DNA from: Streptomyces hiroshimensis
Lineage (GTDB): Bacteria > Actinomycetota > Actinomycetes > Streptomycetales > Streptomycetaceae
DNA length: 64,000 nucleotides
Assembly: GCF_014650335.1 (NCBI RefSeq)
Contig: NZ_BMUT01000001.1
Location: 983,037-1,047,036 of the forward strand
Direction of reading: 5' to 3'
In this document: piece by piece, positions 1-8,500 of the stretch
How the letters are laid out: each line of letters starts with the position of its first letter
How positions within the stretch are numbered: position 1 is the stretch's first letter
The notes under the pieces: generated by a model
What the model was told of the DNA's origin: nothing
What the model saw: the letters and a program-made list of their open reading frames with translations, nothing else
The model's database searches: none
Position numbers and translations under genes: made by a program

Positions 1-2
1 GG

Positions 3-287
3 GACCGGAACGGGCGGGTGTTCGTCGCTCAGTGCAAGCACACCGCGATCGGCGGGCGGGTGGGTTCCCGCGTGATGTACGAGGTGAAGGGCACGGCCGG
101 GCCCGTGCACGGAGCCGACGTGGCCGTGGTGGTGACGAACGGCGGCTTCACCCGCGACGCACGGGCCTGGGGCGAGCGTCACGGCATCCACTGTGTGGAC
201 AGGGACCGGTTGCGCGAATGGGCCGAAGGCCGCCGCACCCTGACGGCGCTGCTGGGGGTGCGCGACGCCGGGTCAGGGCACCGGTGA
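3..287 (+). CDS. Restriction endonuclease-like protein, C-terminal part (5' truncated)
   Basis: The frame is open through the left edge of the window, so only the last 94 residues are visible. They contain a V-A-Q-C-K motif near visible residue 10, which fits the QxK active-site element of Mrr/PD-(D/E)XK nucleases. The motif is followed by a hydrophobic strand (VVVTNGGFT) and the RDARAWGERHGIHCVDRD stretch typical of the end of the Mrr_cat fold, where the protein decides between alpha helix and final strand. Such proteins cut foreign or methylated DNA, or sit as the C-terminal domain of membrane proteins in Streptomyces. The upstream aspartate and the N-terminal domains lie outside the window, so substrate and architecture cannot be judged. 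Confidence 0.65.
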   Translation, partial: DRNGRVFVAQCKHTAIGGRVGSRVMYEVKGTAGPVHGADVAVVVTNGGFTRDARAWGERHGIHCVDRDRLREWAEGRRTLTALLGVRDAGSGHR

Positions 288-293
288 CGGGGG

Positions 294-644
294 TCAGGGC
301 ACCGGTGACAGTTCCACGGTCACGTGGGGCGGTGTGGCCGGGTGGCTCTTCTTCGTGATCCAGTCGCCCGGGGTGATCGTGCCGGAGCCGTCGTGGTCGG
401 CGTGGGCGCGGACCGTGTACCGGGAGCCCGGGGGCGGTACGGGGAAGGTCAGGCGTACGCGGGGGTACGGGGGGTGGTCCAGGCGGGTGCGGGGGAGGCA
501 GGCGTGGGCCACTGTGCGGGACGGGGCGTCGGCCGTGCCCGTGTCCTCCACGCTCACGTGAAGGATCAGGGGGGTCCGGGGCGCGGTGGTGCCCGGTGCC
601 AAGGTCACTTCGACTTCGATTTCCACGGGGTCCGCGACGGACAT
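294..644 (-). CDS. YbaY/YscW-like beta-sandwich protein
   Basis: A 116-residue protein. It carries the pattern of the YbaY/YscW (type III lipoprotein-chaperone-like) family: an N-terminal V-E-I-E-V-E-V strand, a proline-rich middle, L-T-F-P-V-P then Y-T-V-R-A-H-A-D, and the D-x-D-G-S-G stretch followed by a final T-V-E-L strand. No signal peptide or lipobox is visible, so it looks cytoplasmic, unlike the E. coli lipoprotein. I chose the ATG at 644 because the strand upstream reads GAGGTGAG at good spacing; the in-frame GTG at 653 lies inside that ribosome-binding site. It converges on the nuclease-like gene with only 6 nt between stops and diverges from the astacin gene. Biological role unknown. 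Confidence 0.6.
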   Translation of the reverse strand: MSVADPVEIEVEVTLAPGTTAPRTPLILHVSVEDTGTADAPSRTVAHACLPRTRLDHPPYPRVRLTFPVPPPGSRYTVRAHADHDGSGTITPGDWITKKSHPATPPHVTVELSPVP

Positions 645-739
645 ACGCCTCACCTCTTGTCAGACAGCATATCTCTCAGTATTTTCCGGAATTGAGACCT
701 ATAAGGTCGACTGAGGTTGACGGAAGTCGGGGTGGAACC

Positions 740-1558
740 ATGTCCCCTGCCGAGACCGATGATGCCGGTGCGGGCCGCGGGGAATTCCCTTCCCCGCCCG
801 CGGCGAAGACGGTGAAGACCGCGCTGATCGCCGGTGCGACGTTCGACATCCGGGCCGTCCGGTACGTGGAGATCGACGGACTGGCCGTATTCGAGGGCGA
901 TATCGTCCTCGGTACCGCGGCCGAGGTCGAGCGGCGCACGCAGGCCGCGCAATACCATCCCGAAACGGGGCTTCCGCAGTCGGCGGTGGCCGTCGTGGGG
1001 CCGGGCGTCCGCTGGCCGGGCCACGTGGTGCCCTTCGAGATCGACCCCGCGCTGCCGAACCGGCAGCGGGTCACCGACGCCGTCGCGCACTGGGAATCCC
1101 GCACGCAGATGCGCTTCCCGCGGCGGTCCGGGCAGCCGGACTACGTGCGGTTCGTGCCGGGCGACGGCTGTTCGTCGTTCGTGGGCCGCCGGGGCGGCCG
1201 CCAGGACATCACCCTCGGCGGCAACTGCAGCACCGGCAACGCCATTCACGAGATCGGGCACGCCGTGGGACTGTGGCACGAGCAGAGCCGCGAGGACCGG
1301 GACCGCTTCGTGACCGTCCACTTCGAGAACGTCATCCCGGGCTTCGAGCACAACTTCGACCAGCACATCGCGGACGGCGACGACGTCGGTCCGTACGACT
1401 ACGGCTCGATCATGCATTACCCGCGGGACGCGTTCTCCCGGAACGGGCTGGACACCATCACTCCCACCGATCCCGGTGCCGTCATCGGTCAGCGGATCGG
1501 GCTCAGCCCGCGGGACATCGACGCGGTCCGCGCGATTTTCGATCCGGCACCCGCATAA
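740..1558 (+). CDS. Astacin-family (M12A) zinc metallopeptidase
   Basis: A 272-residue protein with a complete astacin signature: HEIGHAVGLWHE with zinc ligands H170, H174 and H180 and catalytic E171, then a Met-turn SIMHY with M225 and the fifth ligand Y227. Before the domain there is an approximately 90-residue segment that could act as a propeptide (VRYVEIDGLAVFEGDIVLG, then GVRWPGHVVPFEI, where the mature fold begins). No hydrophobic signal peptide is evident after the ATG at 740, so export is uncertain. An upstream in-frame ATG exists, but 740 follows a purine-rich GGGGTGGA. The 3' end carries a perfect 12-bp tandem duplication that repeats the stop codon in frame. Substrate unknown. Confidence 0.85.
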   Translation: MSPAETDDAGAGRGEFPSPPAAKTVKTALIAGATFDIRAVRYVEIDGLAVFEGDIVLGTAAEVERRTQAAQYHPETGLPQSAVAVVGPGVRWPGHVVPFEIDPALPNRQRVTDAVAHWESRTQMRFPRRSGQPDYVRFVPGDGCSSFVGRRGGRQDITLGGNCSTGNAIHEIGHAVGLWHEQSREDRDRFVTVHFENVIPGFEHNFDQHIADGDDVGPYDYGSIMHYPRDAFSRNGLDTITPTDPGAVIGQRIGLSPRDIDAVRAIFDPAPA

Positions 1559-1573
1559 GGGCCCGCATAAGGG
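1550..1573 (+). repeat. 12-bp tandem duplication spanning the stop codon
   Basis: Two perfect copies of CCCGCATAAGGG. The TAA in the first copy is the stop of the astacin gene, and the TAA of the second copy is in frame 12 nt later, giving a double stop. Degenerate further copies of a GGCCCGGTAAGG-like unit follow to about 1605. This looks like replication-slippage expansion at the 3' end of the gene. Confidence 0.8.
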
Positions 1574-1659
1574 CCCGGTGAAGGAAGGCCCGGTAAGGGC
1601 CCCGTAACCCCGGGTACTTCGAGTTGGGCCCCCGGCCGGTGGTCACTAGGATCATTCCA

Positions 1660-2931
1660 ATGATCATCAGAAAACGGCTGGCAGCGGGCGCCTGCGCCCT
1701 CCTCGCCGCCCTGGCCGGGGGCATCGCGCCGGCGAACGCCGCCGACGGCCCACCGAAGGACTCCCCGAAGGTCGAGCTGGTGCTGGACGTCAGCGGCTCG
1801 ATGCGCGCCCAGGACGTGGACGGCGGCTCCCGCACCCGCATGGCGGCCGCGAAGCAGGCGTTCAACGAGGTCATCGACGCAGTGCCGGCGGACGTCCGGC
1901 TCGGCATCCGGACCCTCGGCGCCAACTACGCCGGTGACGACAAGGAGCTCGGCTGCCGCGACAGCAAGCAGCTCTACCGCGTCGGTCCCGTCGACCGCAC
2001 CGAGGCCAAGACCGCCGTCGCGACGCTGCAGCCCACCGGCTGGACGCCCATCGGCTACGCCCTGCGCGGCGCCGACCAGGACCTCGGCACCGACGGCGGC
2101 ACCCGCCGCATCGTCCTCATCACCGACGGCGAGGACTCCTGCGGCCAGCCCGACCCGTGCGACGTGGCCCGCGAACTCGCGGCCAAGGGCACGCACCTGA
2201 CGATCGACACCCTCGGTCTGGCCCAGGACGACAAGACCCGCGAGCAGCTCAGCTGCATCGCCGAGGCCACCGGCGGCACGTACAGCACCGTGCGCCACAC
2301 CAAGGAGCTGTCCGGCCGGATCAAGCAGCTCGTGCGCCGGGCGGAGACACCCGTCGAGACCCCGAAGCCCGTCCAGGGCGCCGACGCGTGCTCCAAGGCC
2401 CCCGAGATCGGCGCCGGCCTGTGGACCGACCGCGAGACGTTCTCCGAGCACCGCTGGTACCGCGTCAACGTGAAGCCGGGTCAGGAGCTGCGGACGTCGG
2501 TGAGCATCGGCGCGGACCGCGCCGTCGACCGCGACTACGGCGTGCTGGTGCGTGCCGTGAGCGAAGGCGGCCAGGAACTCGTCCGCGGCGCGGAGTCCGG
2601 GAGCGGGCGTACGGACGTGATCTCGTCCGGCCTGCGCTTCCCCAACGGCCAGTCAGGCGACAAGGACGAGAAGGGCAAGGAGTCGCGGACCGTCTGCCTG
2701 GAGGTCTCCAGCTCCTTCTCGGCCCCCGCCAACGTCAAGCGTGACCCGGGTCTGCCCGTCGAGCTGGCCGTCGACCTCGTGGACGCCCCCGACAACCCCT
2801 CCGACGTGGCGGCCTTCGGCCTCGGCCGCGGCTGGGTGCTGCTGGGCGTCCTGGCCCTGACCGGGCTGATCGCAGGGCTGGTGTGGGGCTGGGTCTCCCG
2901 CTGGCGCGTCACGGTGTGGAGGGCGAACTGA
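1660..2931 (+). CDS. Secreted, membrane-anchored VWA-domain protein
   Basis: A 423-residue protein with an N-terminal Sec signal (residues 1-27, positively charged then A/L-rich, ending ANA-AD). A von Willebrand factor A domain spans about 37-220 and has a MIDAS-like D-V-S-G-S (D43), the T of G-W-T-P-I-G and the D of L-I-T-D-G-E-D. A beta-rich region follows, then one C-terminal transmembrane helix near 398-418 with a basic tail (SRWRVTVWR). Expected location is outside the membrane, anchored by the C-terminal helix. VWA domains of this kind bind protein ligands or metal. The ATG at 1660 directly precedes the signal peptide. Its stop overlaps the ATG of the next gene by one base, so the two are very likely made together. 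Confidence 0.85.
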   Translation: MIIRKRLAAGACALLAALAGGIAPANAADGPPKDSPKVELVLDVSGSMRAQDVDGGSRTRMAAAKQAFNEVIDAVPADVRLGIRTLGANYAGDDKELGCRDSKQLYRVGPVDRTEAKTAVATLQPTGWTPIGYALRGADQDLGTDGGTRRIVLITDGEDSCGQPDPCDVARELAAKGTHLTIDTLGLAQDDKTREQLSCIAEATGGTYSTVRHTKELSGRIKQLVRRAETPVETPKPVQGADACSKAPEIGAGLWTDRETFSEHRWYRVNVKPGQELRTSVSIGADRAVDRDYGVLVRAVSEGGQELVRGAESGSGRTDVISSGLRFPNGQSGDKDEKGKESRTVCLEVSSSFSAPANVKRDPGLPVELAVDLVDAPDNPSDVAAFGLGRGWVLLGVLALTGLIAGLVWGWVSRWRVTVWRAN

Positions 2932-3701
2932 TGAGACTCCCCTTTAAGGCCCCCACGACCCGCGCGGCCTCGGCCGCCCTGCTCGCCGCCGCCGCACTGT
3001 TCACCTCGGCCGGCGCCGCCGCTGCCGCCTCCCCGAGCCCGAGCGCCTCGGCCGGGGAGGACGGCGCGCCCACGGAGGCCGGCACGGGCTTCCGTACCGC
3101 CACCGTCCTCAAGCAGGGGCAGAAGGCGACCGCCGACGCCTCCACCGGTGACTACCTCTACTGGCAGTTCCCGGCCGGAGCCGGCCAGCAGCCGCAGGTG
3201 AAGGCCACCGTGAACCTGCCGGAGGCGGCCACGCGGCACGGCTCCGCCGTCTGGCAGCTCGACGTCTACGACGGGCTGCGCCGCCGCCAGGCCTGTACCT
3301 CGGGCGAGCCGACGAAGCGCGCCTCCGAGCAGGACACCTCGGTGACCATGACCTGCACGCTGCGGACCGTCCGCCCGTGGGCCGAGCGGTGGGCGAACGA
3401 TCCGCTGCCCGGCGCGTACTACATCCGCCTCACCCTCACCGACGCCCCCGACCGGGACCACGGCCTGCCGGTGAAGGCGGAGGTCGAGGCGACGGCGAAG
3501 GACGCGGGCGGCGCCCGCGCCGAGGGCGGCGAGGTGGCCCCGCTGCACGCCGCCGCCGTCAAGGAGCCGGAGGACGGCTGGAACGGCAGCTGGTGGTCGG
3601 ACCGCTGGGCGTGGACCGTCGGCGGCGCCGTGCTCGGCGCCCTCGCGGCCATCGGCGGCTACGTGCTGACCCGCCACCCGCGGCGCTCCGCACAGCAGTA
3701 G
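2931..3701 (+). CDS. Secreted single-pass membrane protein, partner of the VWA protein
   Basis: A 256-residue protein of unknown function. Residues 1-30 form a signal peptide ending in an alanine run. The middle (about 45-200) is a beta-rich extracellular domain similar in pattern to the C-terminal half of the VWA protein upstream: a Y-x-Y/W segment after K-x-x-Q-x followed by an R-x-T-L/V-T strand. A transmembrane helix (about 226-246, VGGAVLGALAAIGGYVL) ends in an R-H-P-R-R stop-transfer. The ATG shares a base with the preceding TGA, the usual sign of translational coupling. I infer a membrane-tethered pair on the cell surface; no enzymatic motif is visible. Confidence 0.7.
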   Translation: MRLPFKAPTTRAASAALLAAAALFTSAGAAAAASPSPSASAGEDGAPTEAGTGFRTATVLKQGQKATADASTGDYLYWQFPAGAGQQPQVKATVNLPEAATRHGSAVWQLDVYDGLRRRQACTSGEPTKRASEQDTSVTMTCTLRTVRPWAERWANDPLPGAYYIRLTLTDAPDRDHGLPVKAEVEATAKDAGGARAEGGEVAPLHAAAVKEPEDGWNGSWWSDRWAWTVGGAVLGALAAIGGYVLTRHPRRSAQQ

Positions 3702-3740
3702 CGCCTCGCGCGGCCGGTGGGCGGGGCTACGGCGCCCCGC

Positions 3741-4679
3741 TCACCGGCCGGCCGGCCGGTCGCCGTCCACGGCGTCCAGATAGAGCTCCAGCAGGTCGTG
3801 CGTGAAGTACGAGCTGTACGAGATGTCCGGGGTGTCGCCCCCGGTGTGGTAGCCGCCGATCACGCCGATGACCTCGTACCCGTCCTCCCCCCGGACGAGG
3901 AACGGCCCGCCCGACGTGCCGCCGACGTAGCCCGCGCAGGCGATCTCCAGGAAGTCGCCCGGGGCGTTCGGGTCGGTGCTGGTGTAGCGGTGCGTGGAGG
4001 AGGAGCAGTCCAGCGGCTTGGGGTACTTGGCGTCGCTGCTGCCCGGATAGCCGATGAGCCGCACGTCGCGGTGGGTGTACCCCGGGCGGATGCCGAGCCC
4101 GAAGCCGCCGACGACGTCCTGCACGTTCTCGCCGTCGTCGCGCTCGCCGAGCCGCAGGACCGTGTAGTCCCAGCGCGCGCCGCGGTCCGTCCCCAGGTCG
4201 TAGTAGCGCTGGTCGATGTAGATGTCCTCCACGGGGAAGACGCCGTGGGGCTTCAGGCCGTCGTGGTACTGCGGCACGAACGTCAGCTGCTTCTTGGGAT
4301 CCGGCGACCGCAGGCAGTGCGCCGCGCTCACGGCCAGGTCCCGGTGCGGGCTGCGCACGACCGTACCGCCGCAGAACCGGCCGGTGTTGCTCCCGTCGGT
4401 CCAGAAGAACGTCCCCACCTGCGGCAGCCCGTCGAACGGGTGGCTGGGCGGTACGGGACCGGCCTGCGCCCGGCTTCCCGTGCCTCCGGCGCGCTGCCCG
4501 GCCGGCACGGCCGCCGCCATGCGCTCCGGTGTCCAGTAGGCGTCGGCGTCGGCCGCGGCGCGCCGCGGAGGCCCACCGGCGGCCGCGGCGCCGGTGCCGG
4601 ACGCGGCGGCGACCAGCAGCCCCGACAGCAGGGCGGCGGCCAGGCCGTGCAGGGCACGGGGTCTGTGAGGTCTGAGCAT
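3741..4679 (-). CDS. Secreted trypsin-like serine protease (S1 family)
   Basis: A 312-residue protein with a Sec signal peptide (about residues 1-33) and a probable propeptide. A chymotrypsin-fold domain follows with the catalytic triad H121 (VSAAHC), D171 (WDYTVLRL) and S256 (GGTSGGPF). Cysteines C103/C122 and C225/C248 are placed for disulfides. The closest general type is the V8/glutamyl-endopeptidase-like secreted protease of actinomycetes; specificity cannot be read from sequence alone. The start at 4679 is preceded by GAGGAGG, an excellent ribosome-binding site. It faces the secreted VWA pair convergently with a 39-nt gap. Confidence 0.88.
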   Translation of the reverse strand: MLRPHRPRALHGLAAALLSGLLVAAASGTGAAAAGGPPRRAAADADAYWTPERMAAAVPAGQRAGGTGSRAQAGPVPPSHPFDGLPQVGTFFWTDGSNTGRFCGGTVVRSPHRDLAVSAAHCLRSPDPKKQLTFVPQYHDGLKPHGVFPVEDIYIDQRYYDLGTDRGARWDYTVLRLGERDDGENVQDVVGGFGLGIRPGYTHRDVRLIGYPGSSDAKYPKPLDCSSSTHRYTSTDPNAPGDFLEIACAGYVGGTSGGPFLVRGEDGYEVIGVIGGYHTGGDTPDISYSSYFTHDLLELYLDAVDGDRPAGR

Positions 4680-4846
4680 GGTCGGATACCTCCTCGTGGC
4701 GAGCGTGCCATCGTCCTACGGACGGGACCGGGGTGAACAGGCCAGGACGCGACAGGATTCACGAGGACGTGGGACACGCCGCGGGCGCCACCGGTAGCCT
4801 CCGAGCCGGACGGAGAATCGAACGGCCATCGGGCAGGAGTGGGCCA

Positions 4847-5272
4847 GTGGTTGATCCGGTGTCACTGACAGCCGTCACGACCGCGGTCACCGCCGCGGCG
4901 GGATCCGCGGGGACCGAGGCGGGACGGCAAGTGTGGCTGTCCCTCGCGGACTTGGCGCGGCGCGCACTGGGCCGCAGGGGGAGGGAGGAGGACGACGCGG
5001 GCCGTCCGCTGCCTCTCGATCCGGCCGATGAGGAGCAGGTCCGCTCGCTGGCCGCGCTGCTCTTCGCCCGCTTGCACCAGGATCCTGCTGCTGCGGCCGA
5101 GTTCGCGCGCTGGGCGCAGGGGGTGCGGCCGGGGCCGGCCGTGGCCGTGGACAACGGTCAGGTCGTCAACACGATCGGCGGGAACGCCCGCACCGGCACG
5201 GTGATCCAGGGCCGGGACATCACGTGGAACGGGTCCGCCGGGGCGCCCGGTGGGAGCGCCCCGGCGGAGTGA
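4847..5272 (+). CDS. Small STAND-associated protein with an N-h-G-x-x-T-G-h-h-Q-G-R-D-I motif
   Basis: A 141-residue protein of unknown function. It starts with a D-P-V-S-L-T-A-V-T-T-A-V-T-A-A-A helix, continues with a helical D-P-A-D-E-E-Q-V-R-S-L-A-A-L-L segment, and ends in a Gly/Asn-rich motif, VNTIGGNARTGTVIQGRDI. That motif is related to the linker found in front of NB-ARC/STAND ATPase domains of Streptomyces, and to residues around 103-125 of the NB-ARC protein encoded from 8926 in this window. It looks like the N-terminal module of such a protein without its ATPase. The start was set at the GTG 4847, preceded by CAGGAG seven bases upstream. It lies tail to tail with the regulator gene ending at 5507. 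An adaptor or signalling role is inference. Confidence 0.65.
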   Translation: MVDPVSLTAVTTAVTAAAGSAGTEAGRQVWLSLADLARRALGRRGREEDDAGRPLPLDPADEEQVRSLAALLFARLHQDPAAAAEFARWAQGVRPGPAVAVDNGQVVNTIGGNARTGTVIQGRDITWNGSAGAPGGSAPAE

Positions 5273-5285
5273 AGCGGCGGGTGGA

Positions 5286-5396
5286 TCAAGAGGCTATGCA
5301 CACCCCGGAAAGGGCGTAGGCCGGTACGGCGGCGGCAATCGGTACGGTGACGGCGAGAACGGCCGCAAAGGCGAACCGGCGGACTTTCTTCAACAC
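5286..5396 (-). CDS. Candidate 36-residue secreted peptide
   Basis: A short frame, easily missed, immediately downstream of and on the same strand as the BTAD regulator. From the GTG at 5396 it reads a basic n-region (VLKKVRRF), a hydrophobic core (AFAAVLAVTVPIAAAV), an A-Y-A cleavage-like site and a short tail ending S-G-V-C-I-A-S. The layout is that of a signal peptide with a tiny mature peptide containing one cysteine. An in-frame ATG at 5435 would add 13 residues. An AGAGGAA motif lies about 11 nt before the GTG. It converges on the small STAND-associated gene with 13 nt between the stops. The coding call rests on composition and context only. Confidence 0.45.
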   Translation of the reverse strand: MLKKVRRFAFAAVLAVTVPIAAAVPAYALSGVCIAS

Positions 5397-5506
5397 GGGT
5401 CTTGTTTCCTCTGGGTCTCTGAGGTTCCGAGGCATGCACAGGCATGCGGCCGTCGTAAGGAATATGCGGCGGCTGACGCAGAAGCTACAACTCCGGTCAG
5501 CTCTTA

Positions 5507-8500
5507 TTAGGCCCCTTGGTCCAACTGATCAAAAGTGATCGGAGTTGGCCGTGAAGGATCAGGAAGCGGCTCACTCAATTTCTCCCGGATATCCGCCGCT
5601 TCCCGCCGTGCCTTCCGCGCCCCCGGCGCGTCCCCGCTCTGCGCACACAGCTCCGCCAGCGCATCCAGCGTCGTCGCCTCCTCCAGATGCGCACCCGCGG
5701 CCCGGTGAATGGCCAGCGCGGCCGCCAGGTGCTCGGCGGCATGGCGCAGCCGCCCCGTCCAGAGCTCGGTGAGGGCGAGTTCGCGCAGCGCGTTCGCCTC
5801 CTCGTGGGTGGCGCCGATCCTGCGGGCCAGGGTCAGGGCGGCGGACTGGTGCGCCAGGGCCTCGTCCTCGCGGCCCGCCCGGCGCAGCGCCCGGCCCAGG
5901 ATGTTGAGGGCGATGGACTCGTGGCGCCGTTCGCCCATGCTGCGGAAGGTGTCCAGGGCCTGCCGGCACAGGGCCAGCGGGTGTTCCACGTCCTTGGAGT
6001 CCAGGAGCTCCCGCGCCAGGTTCATCCCGATCGTCGCCTGGTACCCGCGGTTCCCCGTCGCCTTGGCCAGGGCGAGCGCCTGCGTGTAGGAGCGGACGGC
6101 CCGCTCCCGGTGGCCGAGGATGACGTGGATTTCGCCGAGGTTGTTGAGGATCTTGCACTGCCCCCGCCGGTCGTCGACCTCCCGGAAGCGCGAGAGCGCG
6201 TCCAGGAAGCACTCGGCGGCGTCGTTGTAGCGGCCCAGGTCGAGCAGCATGATGCCCAGGTTGTTCAGGCAGCGCCCTTGCTGCAGCCGGTTGCCGGTGC
6301 GCATGAGGAGGGTCAGCGCCTCCTGCTGGCAGGCGAGCGCCTCGTGGGTGCGCGCGGTGTAGGCGTACGGCAGGGCCATCCGCTGCAGGGCCTCCGGTTC
6401 GCTCTCCGCGTCGCCGCAGGCACGGGCGAGGGCGAGTGCTTCGTCCGCGTGGCGTACGGCCTCGTCGTAGTCGGCGACGTGCGTGCTGACCACGCTGAGG
6501 TCGTTGAGGGCACGGGCCTGTGCCCGGCGGTCTCCCGTCTGACGCCAGTGCGCGACGGCGTCCCGGTGCGCCGCCTGGGCGACGGCCCAGATGCCTTCCT
6601 CTTCGAGGAAGCCGCCGAGTGCGTTGACCAGCAGCGCCGCCTCGCGAGGCCGCTCTTTCCCGCGGGCGTGGCCGAGGACCGCGAGCAGGTTGTTCCGCTC
6701 CGTCGCGAACCATTCCTGCGGGCCCGCGGGGTCGATCCACGTCGGGGACTCGGCGGGCGCGCGGACCGGCGTCACGTCGATCCGGATGCGGTGCGTGTAC
6801 AGCACGCGGTCCGCCCGGTCCGCGCAGTGGAGGTAGAAGGCGAGCAGCCGTTGCACCGCCTGCTCGTCCTCCGCCCGGCCGGCGGGCTCGGCGGCCCCGA
6901 GACCGCGCGCGTACTCGCGCAGGAGGTCGTGGATCCGGTAGCGGTGCGGCGTGGGCTCCTGCAGCAGGTGGACGTTGAGGAGGTCTTCGAGCGCCCGCTC
7001 GGTGTCGTCGAGCGGCAGGCCGGTGAGCGCCGCGGCCGCGTACGCCCCGAACTCGGCGCCGATGTGCAGGCTGAGCCTGCGGAAGACCGTCTGCTGAAGG
7101 ACGGTCAGGGACCGGTAGGAGAAGTCGAAGGTGCGGGCCAGGTCGCGGTGGCCGTCGCGGATCTCCGGGAGCCGGTCGCTGCGGGCGAGCCGGGTCACCA
7201 GGTCGTGTGCGGTCCAGGAGCCGTGCGAGAGGAAGCGGCTGGCGACGATCTCGATGGCGAGCGGCAGGTGACCGCACAGGCGCACGATCTCGGCGGTGTC
7301 CGCCTCGTCCGTCCCCTCCGCGCCGTCCGCCTCGCTCCCCGCTTCCCGCAGCCCGACCCGGTCGCGGAAGAGGGCGACCGCCTCCGAACGGCGCAGGACG
7401 TCGAGCGAGATGGGGCGGACGCCGGGCAGGCCGGCCAGCCGGCGCCGGCTGGTGATGATGATCTGGGAGGGCGTGGCGCCCGGCAGAAGCGGCCGTACCT
7501 GCTCCGGCCCGGCGGCGTCGTCCAGGATGACGACGGCGCGCCGGTCGGCGAGCATCGTGCGCCACTGTGCGGTCAGTTCGTCGAGCGTGCGAGGCAGCCC
7601 TTCGGCGGGCACGCCGAAGAGTCGCAGGAGCTGGCCGAGTGCGTCCTCCGGTCCCATGGGCTCCTGGAAGGTCGCGTGGGCCCGCAGGTTGAGGTAGATG
7701 CGGCCGTCGGGGAAGCGTTCGCGCAGCTCGTGGGCGACGTGCACGGCGAGGGCCGTCTTGCCGACGCCGCCCATGCCGTCGATGGCCTCCAGGAGGACGA
7801 CGGCCCGCGGTCCGTCCGGGCCGGGCGCGAGGGCGGTGGAGAGCCGGTGCAGCTCCTCCGTGCGGCCGACCCAGGGCACGTCGTGGGGCAGGTTGTCGGG
7901 TACGGCCGCCCGCTCCTGGCCGGGTCCGGGGCCGCCGGTGCGGGGCAGCAGCTGGACGGCGGGGACGCCGCTGAGAACCCCCTGCTGCACGCGCTGGAGC
8001 TCCTCGCCCGGATCCGTGCCGTGCTCGGTGACCAGCGTGTGGGTCACCCGGCGCAGGAGACGACCGGCCTCGGCGGTGCGCCCGCAGCCGTGCAGGGCCA
8101 CGGCGAGGAGGCCTGCCAGCGACTCGTCGGTCGGGCAGCGGCGCGCCAGCCCGGAGAGCCCGGCGACGGCGTCCGCGAAGTACCCCAGCCGCATGGTGAG
8201 GACGGCGTGCGTGCGCGTGGCCGAGACGCTCGCCGCCTCGGCGGTGGCGCGTACGTGCTCGGCCCACGAGCCGGACAGCCCGGCCAGCGGCTCCCCGCGC
8301 CAGAGCCGGGCCGCCTCGTCCAGGAGCCGGATCGCCCGCTCGGGGTCGCCGCTCTCGGCGAGGGCGCGGGCCCGGGCGGTCAGTCCGAGGTAGCGGCGCA
8401 GGTCGACGGTGTCCGGGTCGGCCTCCAGGATGTAGGTGTGCGCGTAGGAGGTGAGCGCCGGGGCGCCGTCCCCGCCCACCTTCTGCAGGGCGGAGCGGAT

